Below are positions 23,217 to 35,224 of a DNA stretch of 64,000 nt, piece by piece. Below the pieces are notes generated by a model that was not told the origin of the DNA, made no database searches, and was given only the letters and a program-made list of their open reading frames with translations. This DNA comes from Glutinoglossum americanum (lineage: Eukaryota; Ascomycota; Geoglossomycetes; Geoglossales; Geoglossaceae). Both the position numbers and the translations under genes were made by a program. Position 1 is the first letter of the stretch. The number at the start of each line of letters is the position of its first letter. The stretch spans positions 1 to 64,000 of the forward strand of contig JAGHQL010000049.1 in NCBI GenBank assembly GCA_020080175.1, written 5' to 3'.

Positions 23217-24656
23217 CTGGGGCAGACTGGAGCCTCTGTGAGGCTTTGCGTATATTATCCGTACCGTTGAAGAATATCGATATCAGGTATCTCTCCCCTT
23301 GCTTTGATCGTCGGGTCCGCGTAACTGCCAGTTGTAGTTGGAATATCGGCACTTCCCCAAATTGGCAATCAGCCGCTGCAACGACCAATTCACCACGACT
23401 TTCTCTCCCCGCGCGCTTTGTCTAGCACCACGACCTGCACAGTCACCTCCAATTGTGATGGTGTTGCTGATGGGATCGCGGGCGCCTAAGATGCTGCAAG
23501 CTTTTTCACACGAGGGCTCAAATGCAATTTTCGTAGCTGACGGGTTTCTGAAAGACGCGGTTGCGACCGAAGCGAAATGAAATGAGGCGATGGAGAGAGA
23601 GTGAGGCTGAGAGAACGCCCACTATAAGAACTGTTGCTCTGTATCTTGATGCCGGGATATCAGAAACGGTCGCAGGGTCTGGAGATTAACGAGAATGGCC
23701 TTCATGAGCCAACACGCAGCGAAGGAAGGCCCGGTTTTTGGAGGCGTGGCGGGTGGTTGGAGTAAAGATGCGTGTGCGCAGGGCCAGCGTGAGAGGGGCC
23801 AACGCCGCAGCCACAGCTTGGACACAGTATGGTTAGGTTTTCTTGGATTGCTCTATTGCTACTTCAAGGCAAAGTCGTTTTGTTCAGGAACAAGGTTGAA
23901 AACGTGTAGAACCCCCTAGAGTCCGCTCAGCTAATCCTATATCCAACAATAGGCAAAATGTGGAGAGCGATGCTGTGATACGCAAAGGCTCGTTGAAGTG
24001 CCAGCGGCTACAGACGAGCTACACACTGGGGCTCCCGAGTGCGCAACAGGATTCAGGTTGGCCATTGTCAACCCTCCCGCACTAGCTGTCTTTGGTCCCA
24101 CCTTATTGGTGGTTGACGGCCACATCGGTAGGACCGCCAACTGGCTCACTCTGTTCAAGGATGAGATCCCATCATATCATCATCTTTTACGACAGTAGCA
24201 GAGTCGCAATGTTACGGAGTGAATAAAATCCATGAATTCTACTATGCCATTGCCACGTAGAGAACGGATGTACCCCAGAGAACGTTTTGTGCTTTTGATG
24301 CCAACCTGGGCTTGAAGCATAACATTTGCTGAACGATGATTGGACCATGCACCGAGTTCCATCACGTTCCTGTGGGGCGATCACCCCCTTGCGATGTGAC
24401 TTGGGCACAACTCGGCGGTTATTACCGTTTGGCGCAAGTGATTGGCCCCCTCAAGGCTACAACACTTCCGCTGGATGGTGTATCATAAAGAACGGACACC
24501 TCCCCACGGGTTTCTTACTCAATTCTTCGGCCAGGCGACGACATCCCAGAGGGAACAGCGTATTCTTTTGTCTAGCTGTATGACTGAGCTCACTCGTGTT
24601 ATCGCCTGAATTCGTTTAAACAGGTTGTTCTCCGGTCGCACCGCTTCGCATCCACG
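23217..24656. other. Divergent intergenic region
   Basis: This separates the minus-strand phosphatase from the plus-strand membrane protein and should hold both promoters. Open frames of about 60-85 codons on both strands show no family resemblance. Confidence 0.55.
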
Positions 24657-25586
24657 ATGATCGGCAAAACTTGGAGGTTTCCCAGGGTCCTACTCGGGCT
24701 ATTCATTCTCGAGTTCGCTGGCATCGTTACTTCGCTAGCGCTCTTTGGTATTGCAGCTCCAGATTTGTACCGGACATTGCTGTGGGGGGACGGCTTCCGG
24801 AATGGCTTCAATTCCAGCCCAGCACAAATACTCTATGCCTACGCCAACTACAGGCCAATCCCGAAAACCCCGCTGGTATGGAGTCACTTGTACGTGATCC
24901 TCTGTCATGCTGGTTCTGGAATTCAAGAACTTAGGATGTTTATTAACACCGATCTGGTTTCAATAGTTTGACGAATTACAATGTTGTTATCTCTGTGTTC
25001 ACCATGTTCATCCTGCTCATCAAAGTCGTCACGAACGTCATAGACATCTTCTATCCACTGATCTCTGTCCTCACCCATGCAGTCCTCTGCGCCATCTGGG
25101 CGGTAAGCGCCTATGGTCAAGCCGGCCCCGACAAGTCTGATCCACTGCACCCAAGCTCTGTCGCCTGGTACGTTAGCAACGACTGTAGCGTCACTTTCAA
25201 CAAATCCAACGTCCATTACTGTAAATTGGCGAAAGGGACTTTTGCGGTAACTTGCCTCATGCTGTGAGTTGCCTATGTGCTATATATATGCAGCTTTTGT
25301 TGATGACCTGAACAGGGCCATATTTTTCATCCATCTCCCCCTTGCCATCTACTCTCTTGTTCCTACTGCTGAGGCTAAGGCGCGACACGCTCGGAAGTCT
25401 TCTGTGGATTCTCATGACAAAAACTCACCTGACTCTGAAATCACGATGGACCAGAGATGGGAACAAGAAGCCCCCAAAACTCCAGTGACTCCCACAACTC
25501 CGGGCGCCACCACGCCGATAACGCCCCGCACTCGTGCATTTAACACACTCTCGGGTGCTTTGCCCCTCCGTTCTCTGACAAAGTGA
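24657..25586 (+). CDS. Four-helix MARVEL-like membrane protein
   Basis: Three exons are read: 24657-24889, 24967-25264 and about 25315-25586. Donors are GTACGT and GTGAGT, and acceptors TAG and CAG, with consistent phases. Four hydrophobic segments are visible: near residues 9-33 (VLLGLFILEFAGIVTSLALF), 80-105 (VVISVFTMFILLIKVVTN), 108-127 (LISVLTHAVLCAIWAVSA) and after the second intron (AIFFIHLPLAIYSLV). The loop between spans three and four contains two cysteines and possible N-glycosylation sites. The C-terminal tail is hydrophilic and Thr/Pro-rich (TPVTPTTPGATTPITP). This is the layout of fungal MARVEL-like proteins of unknown role, often with cysteines in the loop. No substrate or partner can be inferred. 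Confidence 0.75.
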
Positions 25587-27283
25587 TTTCTGGCTATTGG
25601 TCGCATGTGAAAATGATTGTTTGTTTATGTTGTATGCCGCCTTTTCCGTGGTTACTTTGTGGGTAGGGAGGGTGGACGGTATATTTTCTATTCTATTCTT
25701 ATCATGTGGAGTTAGAAAAGGCTGTTGGATCTGGTCAGGTAGCTGGTACATGACCCAGACATTTCTCTGAGGTACATTATCTCTGATGTACAATTCTTGA
25801 ATGACGATATCTCAATACCTACGCGAACGGGAACTCTGGTGAATGTGTGACATTGTTGGTTTCATTCACTGGCTCGATGACTTAGCGCTGAACCTGCTTC
25901 TTCGGTTCTATCTTCTTTAACTCCTCGCACATACAGCAAACCACAGCCTAAGTTTTAACCAACTGGGTTTCGTGAACCCAAACCGCCGCACTGCTCAATC
26001 CATTGCAAATAGGTCGTGATTCCGAAGGCAAAGAGTTCACACCTGTGGAGGCCTTTAGAAGAATGAGCTGAGCGCTGGTGTGCGCCTGGCACCAGCGCTC
26101 AGTTCATTCTTCTGAGGGGCCAATAGCAATGGTGAGTCTGCTGAATCTTGAGTGTGCTCTTCGTGTTGCTGTTGTCAATACTGACGTCTAATCAACCTAG
26201 TTCCACGGCACACAACTGGTTACCTATAGGTTCGATGATCCAAATGTGGCCATCAGCGCTTTATATATACAAATGCCCTACCATTACTACCCTACATCAC
26301 TGTTCCGTATATACCCACTTCGGTTAGATCCACCGTATCCATTTAGAACGGCGGATAGGGCTGACCCACAGTGCAGTGACTCAGACGCCGAAATTATAGT
26401 TTCGTTAATAGTTGCCTTCTCTATGCTCAAAATATGAGCGATTAGTCCAACCAGACTATATATGGGGTAACTCATTCAACCCCAATGCTGTTCTCAGTAT
26501 TTCCCCCCCGATTATATTTCATCCCACCACCCGAACCCAATTAGGGCAACCACTTAAATAAGGTAACTCTTTCTGCACTAAGACCGCCTTCAGTACTTTC
26601 TTCCCGATATTCATTCACTACGTTCTATCCAGTTTTCATTCACTGCATTGCTCTACCTGAGTGGTGCACGTATATGGAATACCCCTCCTCCCCCAATTCC
26701 ATCCTGCTTCCATTCACTCTTGCCGCCCCACCCAAACTCGGCCCTACGCCTACTTGCTTTCAACTTCTGCAATTCTTCACAGACACCCCGACCTCTCTTT
26801 TTGTCTCCAGCCCCTTCGAACAACAGACGCAGGATTTTTGCCTGCCCCTCAGATCGCTCTCACCCGAGCCTCACCATCAATTCACCTCTCGCAGTTAAAC
26901 CGTCTTTCGCGCTCTTCTTGTTGCCTCGCCTTTTCAGTTTGGCACCAAAGATCTTTCTGTAGGTTCTACTTATTGTCCGCCTCTTGCTGATTGTTAGATT
27001 TGGGTTTATCCATATCCCCTCAACCTGCTTGGTCTCCCGCTTCCTGTTTATAATCCTCCCGGCATTCCTTCTCCTTCACCCAACTGACGACTAAGTGGAA
27101 CTACAGATACATATTACTGCACAAGCCTGCAAGCTCTCCTATAAATTTCCATCTAGCCGTAGTAAGGGTGCTGCATCCTTGGAGTATTGTTGCTCCGATG
27201 TGCTTGAGTTCCAACAGGCGGAAAGCTGACTTTTGAGAAGGTTTCTGCGGGGTTAGCCCTAGATACGCCCATCAGCACAGCAA
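25587..27283. other. Intergenic region with hairpin
   Basis: No gene was recognised. It contains a 24-bp imperfect palindrome at 26057-26113, described separately, and pyrimidine-rich DNA from about 26500 to 27100 that is probably the promoter and leader of the F-box gene. Confidence 0.55.
26057..26113. repeat. 24-bp near-perfect inverted repeat
   Basis: The left arm (26057-26080) and right arm (26090-26113) are reverse complements except at one position, around a 9-base loop. The arm begins AGAAGAATGA and ends GCGCTGGTG. GGCC and GGGCC just outside could extend the stem after a short bulge. RNA from either strand would fold into a long hairpin. It is not followed by a T run, so a simple terminator is unlikely. 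It could be a small palindromic element or a structured RNA. Confidence 0.85.
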
Positions 27284-29532
27284 ATGGCCGAGAATCTGGT
27301 ATCCACTCGGAGCGGGCAGCGTAGGCGCCGCCAGTCGGGTAAAAAGGGAAAGGCGAAAGCCCTAGCTGGCGAGCCCACGGTTAGCGGATCGAGCCAGACC
27401 GATACCCCCGCAGCAAATGGGCCAAATACCGAGGCTGCCGCATCGAAGGACAGTGGCAAGAAGACTCTTGCAACTCCTCTGGGCCTAAATACAGTAGAAA
27501 AGGCAAAGGAGACGGCGATTTCAATCACCCCGAGTCCTCTATGTGATAAGGGCCAGAGCGACGGACAGCCAGAGTCTTCGCGTGCACGCGAGAGCCACTC
27601 CGTAGCGCCAGTGGGGATAGACCGAGCATCGTCTAAGGCTACCAAATGGACCTCGAAAAAGGGAAAGAAGTTTGTGCCTATGCGCCTTGGTTCGACACGC
27701 CCTCTGCCCCTTGCGACAGACCCTGGCTCGGCAACCTATGTCCAAAAGACAACGGGGACTTCGTCTCGTGGGCCGTCTGCTGCTACTGCTAAGCCAGCCG
27801 TCATTGCACCAGCCCTTCCAGAGAAGGAGTTCTCGGAGGGACATTTCCCGAAATTAGGCTCGGTGAGAAAGGGCAAGCGCAATTCCGCGAAGCCATCCAA
27901 ATGGGCTCCCATCCGAGACCCCAGACGCGACGAAGCGGAAAGACTTGCATTGCTGAACACAGAGCAGCAGAGAGCCGAGGAAGAAGGGAGGCTTTCATGG
28001 CTGAAGGACCCATTGAACCCGGTCAATGGAGGCTACCAGCCGCCTTCCAGTGCGGCGACCCCTACGCATGGAGCCTGGGCCATCGCCGAAGGCTCGACTA
28101 CTTTGTGGCCGGTGGATGGAAGACGCGCAAGAATGTTCAAGGCACCATATGTCTTTGACGAGAATTGGAAGTTCAGGAAGCCATACCAGAAGCAGAGTTC
28201 AAAGCTTTTTCTGCTCGCAACGGAATTACTTTCTACCATCTTCTCTCGACTAGACCGTAAGAGCCGAGTCAAATTTGCGCGAACATCAAGAGCCTCATTC
28301 ACGCTGGTTGGCATGCTGTTAACCGTGTGGGACATGACTGACGGGAACTTCTGCAATGCGGAAAAGGGCCCAATGGGTTCAGGCAGTCCAACAGCAGTGA
28401 CTGTCATCACCGAATTCAGCTCTCCCAACACAAGTGTGGTTAGACATGAAGTCAATGTCCTCAAGACCATGACATTGTCGCTTTCGCTCTGGAGATCGGT
28501 GTTCAAAACTCTCGAATTCCATCGAGCGCCACTTGTGACAGCGAGGCTTCTCGGTGTTGTGTTGCCAAGCCTCCCGAATTTGGAATATCTAGGTTCGTAT
28601 GCTCCCTAGTCAGCTGAACCTCTAGAGCGTTGCGCGAATTTGCCCCTCTCCTTATGGAGTTAAAGCATGGGAGTTTTGTTAGATTGTCCTTATTTGCTAA
28701 CTAAAGTGTTCATCTTAAAGGTGTATTCGCATGCGATCTCATCAATGTCGGCGATAGTTTGACTCTGCTCGGGAGCATCAGGGACAATGTTCATGTCGAT
28801 TTCTTCCCGAGACGGCCGGTCAGTCTCGATGTGAATATTGTCTCTCGGATCGCCCTTCCAGCGCTGCTATTTAAGATACTCCCGCTGGCCAAAAAGAAGA
28901 ACACTCGTCTGGTGGAACGGGGATCTGCCTTCGCTGGATACCTGAGGCTTGTGTTGCCAGATATCCCGAGAAAGCAATACGAAAAAATCGCAAACAAGAT
29001 CCAAGATGCAGAGCTCACCGAAATCATCAGTAGTTGGAAGGAAGGTTTCGGGAAACGGATGTACGTTGACCCAAAATCGAACAACGCCAGGTACTGGGAG
29101 TGCACATCTTGCGATTTCGAACTAAGAGGGTGCTTTTTCGCGAAATCGCAGCTTAAGGATAACGATAGCGCCGTATGTTGGGGCTGCAAGCTGAGGGATG
29201 CACTTGCCGGCGAGAAGTACGATAAGAACTTTAATGGTCACCGCCATGCCGAGGTCAACAACTGGCTTGGGAATTCCTATAGGCTAGATGAAGCCGTGGA
29301 AACCATACACAAGGGATGCAGGGCAAGACACGCGGAGAAGACATTCCCCGAGCTCCAAACCGATGACCGAACCGCAAAGATGGCGAGGAGCAAGTTCTGG
29401 AATCCCAGATTCTACCAGGAAGCAAAAGCAGCCTGGCAAAGGGGGGAGGACCCAAATGACTGGTGGCCCGATAGGCAGACCTCAAACCGGCGGAATGGTA
29501 GACAGGCTGGCCGAAACCGGAGCGGCTGGTGA
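27284..29532 (+). CDS. F-box-like protein with C-terminal cysteine cluster
   Basis: Two exons are read, 27284-28592 and 28721-29532, totalling 2121 nt (706 aa). Residues 1-240 are basic and disordered. An F-box-like segment at about 307-340 reads LFLLATELLSTIFSRLDRKS, then RVKFARTSRASFTLV, which matches the L-P-x-E/L pattern that binds Skp1 in SCF ubiquitin ligases, although the usual proline is replaced. The C-terminal exon has WECTSCDFELRGCFF and then CWGCKLRDA, two CxxC pairs 30-odd residues apart that look like a zinc site, and an acidic/aromatic tail. No leucine-rich repeats or WD40 repeats follow, so the substrate is unknown. Similar two-part F-box proteins are abundant and poorly conserved in Pezizomycotina. 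Confidence 0.75.
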
Positions 29533-30122
29533 AAGATTTATAGTTTCTCTGGCTATATATAAAGAAGGGAGGAAGGATTGATGAGTCCGTGATCAGATTG
29601 GCTTTCGCGTTTGGGCTTCGAGCTTCTAAATTTTTGGTGGAAGGCGTGGTGGGGTTGACTTCGCTGCTAGGATAACTAGGGCTTAGAAAAATAGAAAATA
29701 ATTAAGCCTATCACTCCAAGATAAGACACCCTGGGCTTTCGGGTAATAGTCCGATATAGAGTTTTCTTGAGTTGCTCGTTCAAGTGTCCAATCGGAGCCG
29801 CGTTTCTAAGCACGACATTCAACACCACCTACAACAATCGCCAAAACGATGTTGGTGGAACTACAACTCTGCAATTCATCTTTGGCGCTGCTCAATATGT
29901 CCCAACCAAATGTGGTGGGGGTAACGGCCACGGGGAGGATGAATCCACATTATAGGACACACTTTAGTCGTCACGGCATCTTCTATGCTGCGGAATCGGC
30001 ACCCCACTTATTTGAGAACGATGTTATTTTCGAGACGGGGGGAGAGGGAGGGGGATGTCTCTAGAATATATTCAGGTGCCCTCTGGCACTATCTATTCGA
30101 AAACTTCAACAGATAAAAAGCC
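29533..30122. other. Intergenic region upstream of Bta1
   Basis: This should hold the F-box gene 3' end and the Bta1 promoter. A TATA-like CTATATATAAAG sits at about 29551-29562. I looked for CACGTG, the core site of the Pho4/NUC-1 phosphate regulators, and found none in this stretch. Confidence 0.6.
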
Positions 30123-33032
30123 ATGTCGTCTCCTATCATAGCGACTTTTCTGCCGTTAGGCATGCTTCCTAGAGATCCCCATCTACAAATAGTCATCGTT
30201 GCTGCCCTAGTCGCCTTGCTAGTAATTGCAACATTTGCTGTGGCTCTCCTGAAATGGACAGATTACTGTGGATCTCCGCATACACTTTTCTCGTACCTGA
30301 GGTTCTTCTATGCATCTTTTTTGAAGCCTCACGCTGGTGATGGGTTCGGAGGCAACCAACAGGATGCTCTAGAGAGCTTCTACAGGGCTCAGGCCGGCGC
30401 CTACGATGCCACTAGGAAAGTACTACTGAGAGGCCGTGAGGACATGCTAGGCCTCGTGGCAGCTCAGCTGAAGTTCAGGGCAAAATATGGGGATTCGAGC
30501 CACACAAGGCGCATCTGGATAGACGTGGGTTACAATTCCTCAGTAATACATGAGCACGTCCTATAATAGCGTAGATTGCTAATAATGTAGGTTAGATTGG
30601 GGGAGGCACTGGCTACAATATTGAGGCCATGTCAAGCTATCTGCCTGTGACCGAATTCTTCTCCTCTGTCTACCTTATTGACCTTTCCCCCTCATTATGC
30701 GAAGTTGCTCGAAGGCGATTTGCTGGTCTGGGCTGGGCAAATGTGAAGGTCATTTGTCAAGATGCACGCTCTTTTCGCCTCGAGGATCATGAAACGGGCA
30801 TGGGCAATAATGGGTCTGTCCGCTCTTCAAGGTCTAAAGGTTATTTTGGAAACGAAGCTGCATCTATCGGGGGAGCTGACCTCCTGACGCTATCATATTC
30901 GCTTTCAATGATCCCGGACTATTACTCCGTGGTAGATGCGATGTCTTCATTGTTGTCACCCTACGGCATACTAGGTGTAGCCGACTTTTACGTTCAGAGC
31001 GGCATCGACCTCGCTGGGAGAAACTATACAGGTGGAGTATTTAACAGACACGTTAATTGGCTTGGCCGAGTATTCTGGAGGGCCTGGTTTGAGATTGACC
31101 GGGTGGGACTCGAACCAAGCAGGAGGGACTACTTGGAGTATCGGTTTGGCACGATCCTCAGCGTTGATGACCGGAACTATATGGTGGGAGGGATTCCTTA
31201 CTATATCTGGGTTGGGTGTCAACGGAAGCCGGTTTCCTCCCTCCCTGATCATCCACATGAAATTGTTGAGCGCCTCGACGCTGCTGTAACAGAATCTCCA
31301 TACCTCTCTCCGGTGAACCATACAAATACCCTCTCTCGGAAAGTGAGCAGCTCGACACCTGAAATTCGCTCCAAAGCCTTCAACGCGGCCATCCTCAACT
31401 TGACGGCCAACCTTCCGCTACCATCGTTCTTCTATCAAAACCACCACTGGAGAATACACTACGACGAACAACTGAGAAAGCACACGCAATTCAAGAATGA
31501 ATACATATACGCATTTACATGGGAGGATCCCCGAGTCGACCTGCGCATTCTGAAACTCGGTAGCGACGATGTCGTCCTCGCGGTGACGAGCGCGGGCGAC
31601 AATATTCTTGCCTACGCTCTAGAGGGGCCAAAGCGCATCCACGCTGTAGACCTGAACCCTACCCAAAATCACCTTCTGGAGCTCAAGGTTGCAGCTTTCA
31701 CAGCACTCGGTTATGCAGATGTTTGGAAACTCTTCGGTGAAGGCAAACATGCTGGGTTTCGCGATCTCTTGGTCTCAGAGCTCAGTCCTCACATGTCCAG
31801 TAGAGCCCTCCAATACTGGCTGGACACTGCTGGTGTGTTTACCTCTCGGACAGGCAATGGTTTGTATGAGACTGGTGGCTCTCGTTATGCGATTAAGCTG
31901 GTGAAATGGCTGTTTACAAGTCTCATCCCTAGCGCCGAGATCCGGAAACTTTGCGGAGCAAAGACTTTGAATGAGCAGCGAGAAATTTGGCATAGTAGGG
32001 TTAGGAAGGTCTTGTTAAGCCGAGTCTTGAGTTGGGCGGTTATCGGAAACGAGATGTTCTTGTGGAAGGCCCTGGGAGTTCCTAGACAACAGAGAAACAT
32101 GATACAGAGAGACTATTATGAGCAAGATGAGCTAGCCGGAACTTGGCAGGCTAAAACGGATATCACTGGCCAGGCGATATGGGAGTACTTGGTGAACACT
32201 TTGGATCCTGTCGTCGAGAATACCCTGATAAGCGAGGACAATTATTTCTACTTGCTCTGTCTCCAGGGCAAGTATTCCAGGCGGTTAGATAAATGCTCAA
32301 AATGTCCCCGGGCTAAACCAAATGGCTGACCTCGATATATGTAGATGTCACCCAGTGTATCTCACTCCCAGAGCACACGTGAGGCTATCCCGGCTCGACG
32401 CTTTCGACGGTCTCCGAATTCATACGGATGAGATCAGTGAAGTCATGTCCCGAATAACCCCTGGTACTCTTACTGTTGCTGTGGTAAGTACATAAACTAC
32501 TTTACGCAAGGCCCACCCTCCATGTCAAACGCCATCTCTTATGCTGTTGCCCCCGGAGCGAAGCTCAGGCTCATACGCGCACACAGATTATGGATTCAAT
32601 GGACTGGTTCGACACGGCTAGCGTAGAAGCGAGTGTGCAGATATCTGCGACAAACCGTGCGCTCAAGCTCGGTGGCCGCGTGTTGTTGCGCTCGGCAGGG
32701 CTGAAACCATGGTATATCCAGGAATTCGAGACGCGGGGATTTACCGCCCAGCGAGTCAACGCACGATTGGCTGGCACATGTGTTGACCGGTAAATATTAC
32801 TCTATTTTCCCTAGTGCCTTTCAGAGCTATCGTGATCTGGTTGACATAGAGGCCTTCCAGCGTAAACATGTACGCTTCCACCTGGCTCTGCGTGAAGACT
32901 AGGGACCTCCCAGCACCACAAGTGCCCACGCCAACAGAACATATTACCCCTGTAGACCTCCGAGCCGCCGCGACTAGTCCGACAGCAGACGTCACCCATG
33001 ATGCCTCCATTGTCGAGAAGCTCGAGCTCTAA
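30123..33032 (+). CDS. BTA1: Betaine lipid synthase Bta1 (BtaB-BtaA fusion)
   Basis: Five exons are read: 30123-30524, 30596-32283, 32345-32483, 32587-32789 and 32861-33032, giving 2604 nt (867 aa). An N-terminal membrane span lies near residues 22-42. The first catalytic domain carries SAM motif I RIWIDIGGGTGYNIEAM and is the N-methyltransferase part (BtaB-like). The second, from about residue 400, has YAFTWEDPRVDLRIL, AVTSAGDNILAYALEGP and IHAVDLNPTQNHLLELK, the signature of the 3-amino-3-carboxypropyl transferase (BtaA-like). Together they convert diacylglycerol and S-adenosylmethionine to the phosphorus-free betaine lipid DGTS. In Neurospora this gene is reported to be induced by phosphate starvation and to let DGTS replace phosphatidylcholine. 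All splice phases agree; both active-site regions look intact. It lies tail-to-tail with Mdm12. Confidence 0.94.
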
Positions 33033-33530
33033 CCAGACATGCCCCGCGATGGTTCGTTGAGGAGGAACGAGCTGCGAATCTCCGTCATTTTTCCTTTTTG
33101 GTTCGCAATACCCACCAACTGCATCCTTTTTCTATCACCGCCCAAGTGGTGATGACCTTGTGAAGATGCTGGATCAGAGCCCGTTGGTGGTCAACGCAGA
33201 AGGAGGTTAATTAGAGGTGCGGACGCCGACTTCGAGAGGTTGGAGGCGACCGAGGAAGAGGACAGACGCTTTGGTGATATTTCTCTTTAACTCCATCTCC
33301 CACTTCTGCCTCATTTCGCATATGATTGATGATCTCCTCCCCACCCCTGCAAGTCATTTCTTTTAGATCATACCTCCGACCACCTAGTTTTTCTCCTATC
33401 CAACTGATGATGCCTAAGTTTCTCTAAAGCCAGTCCTCTAAACGCTAATGGAGAGACGAGCGAAAATGTAATGCCAACGCCGCTGCAGCAGCCCGTTCCG
33501 TTCCCGTATAGTACATACAATGCCGGACCT
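33033..33530. other. Convergent intergenic region
   Basis: About 500 bp lie between the stop codons of Bta1 and Mdm12. It holds both 3' untranslated regions; no gene was seen. Confidence 0.65.
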
Positions 33531-34865
33531 TCAAACGAGGAACGTCCAGAAACTAGGATACACAAACTCCTCCTCAAAGATCCTCCTAACCTGTTCTAAC
33601 ACGAACTTCTCCACCTTCCCCACATTCTTTAGAGACTGCTTCCCCCCTTCCCTCTGCCCAATCTCACTCTCCACTTTAATCTCCCTCAACAGACCCCCTC
33701 CCACCCCCTTCCCTTCCGCACCACCAACACCCATCCCTGCTGCATCTTCCGGCGTCAGAAAACAAAAATGTAGATTTTTCCGCCTGACAAATGCTAGCAC
33801 GGCAACACCATCGAAGGAGAGACCGGTGATATTGAGCTTGATAGGGATACCGACGAAGGAGGGCATGGGATAGTCAAGGAGGATCATGGCGGTGAGGGAG
33901 AGGGCGATGTCGCCGGAATAGCGGACCCGAGCCATGACTTGGAAGTCGGAAGGGCGGGGAAGGCGCTGACGCCGGCGGTGGCGGGTGGATGGGGAGTGTG
34001 GAGGGGATACAGGAGGAGGGATTGGGGCAGAAGCGGTGGATTCTTCGTTTTGAGTTATTGCAGACGATGAATTTGCCGTTGACGGCGGAGATAGCGACTC
34101 CACCGATGCGGCGGAATCCTGCCTCTGAGGTACCATACCGCCCCCTCCCTCTATATTCGCAGAGGAAGTATGCTCTAGCCATCCCGACGGCAAATGTGCG
34201 CCCGCGACGGCTGCGAGTGGGGTCTGCGTCCCTGAGAGGCCGGTCGTGAGTGGGGAGTGGAAATAGTGGTTTAGCGTGGAGGTGCCACCGGGAACTATGG
34301 GAGTCGGTGAGCGGCCGAGGAAGGGGGAGAAAGGCGGTGGGTCGCTGGTGGAGGTGGCGGTTGTACGGAGGGTTGGAGGGCGGAAGGAGGTGTCGTTGTA
34401 TGCAGGGGGTTGTCGTGTGGGGAATAGTTGTGGTACTGATGTTGATGTTGATGTGGATACGGATGTAGATGTATCGGTGGCAGCGGTGGCGGATCCAGCT
34501 AAACTATCTGCAAGCCCTGTTGCTCTGATAGTGCTCCGCGACGACGACATATGATCTTCTTCACCACCAACACCGACATGATCCCTCCTTCTTCTGCCCC
34601 ATCCATCATCCTCATTCCCGCTCTCATCTTCTTCGTCGTCTTCACCTCCACCCTCATAGAAATCCCCCAATGGGTCTCCAATATCTTTCAACTCAACATC
34701 CGGCGCGACGCTGCCAAAGTCAAACGAATGGACTTGCACACTCTGTATGAAGCGCGGTAGGGCTATCGCCTGGAACTTGTCGTGAATGGAGTCACGGATC
34801 TGAGAGGCGAGACGGTCGCCGTCGGGGCCTGAAGTGAGGGTGGGCCAGAATATGTCGATGGACAT
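33531..34865 (-). CDS. MDM12: ERMES complex subunit Mdm12
   Basis: A single open frame encodes 444 aa. It starts MSIDIFWPTLTSGPDGDRLA and has FIQSVQVHSFDFGSVAPDVE, ELKDIGDPLGDFY, and after a long low-complexity insert, VMARVRYSGDIALSLTAMIL, PSFVGIPIKLNITGLSFDG and the family's C-terminus LEQVRRIFEEEFVYPSFWTF. Mdm12 is a soluble SMP-domain protein that bridges Mmm1 in the ER to Mdm10/Mdm34 in mitochondria and helps move phospholipids between them. The SMP domain is split by an unusually long acidic and Ser/Thr-rich insert (about residues 75-300), as is common in Pezizomycotina orthologues. The start codon gives the conserved N-terminus exactly, so no extra exon is needed. Confidence 0.95.
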   Translation of the reverse strand: MSIDIFWPTLTSGPDGDRLASQIRDSIHDKFQAIALPRFIQSVQVHSFDFGSVAPDVELKDIGDPLGDFYEGGGEDDEEDESGNEDDGWGRRRRDHVGVGGEEDHMSSSRSTIRATGLADSLAGSATAATDTSTSVSTSTSTSVPQLFPTRQPPAYNDTSFRPPTLRTTATSTSDPPPFSPFLGRSPTPIVPGGTSTLNHYFHSPLTTGLSGTQTPLAAVAGAHLPSGWLEHTSSANIEGGGGMVPQRQDSAASVESLSPPSTANSSSAITQNEESTASAPIPPPVSPPHSPSTRHRRRQRLPRPSDFQVMARVRYSGDIALSLTAMILLDYPMPSFVGIPIKLNITGLSFDGVAVLAFVRRKNLHFCFLTPEDAAGMGVGGAEGKGVGGGLLREIKVESEIGQREGGKQSLKNVGKVEKFVLEQVRRIFEEEFVYPSFWTFLV

Positions 34866-35224
34866 TAGGGAGAAGTGAGTGAGCGAGTTTTAGTTTTGGC
34901 CTGACTCGGCAGAACGCAGTTGTCAGTCAGTGGCGCGGGGCGGAGCGGAACGACGGAAATGGCAAAGTTCGCTTATTAACACGGAGGGACGGTAGCGGAT
35001 GCTTTTCCGACTCGTTCATACCACGCACTGGCTGATGCACTTCCCACCTTCCCTTTTCCCCTAAAGGTTCTCTCCTCCCTTGACAGCTCTCGCACCTCAA
35101 CTCCATTCATGCGAGATCGCCATCCTAGAAAACCTTAGACCGCGCAACGCTTCTGCCCAGCCTATACTTCGTATTGCCATCGTGTCTGACCTATCTAGCT
35201 CAGTTTAGTTTGTCATCGAAGATA

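Noticed and set aside
31090-31125. GGACTCGAACC-like tRNA T-arm word
   Set aside because: It lies in the coding sequence of Bta1 and has no cloverleaf around it.
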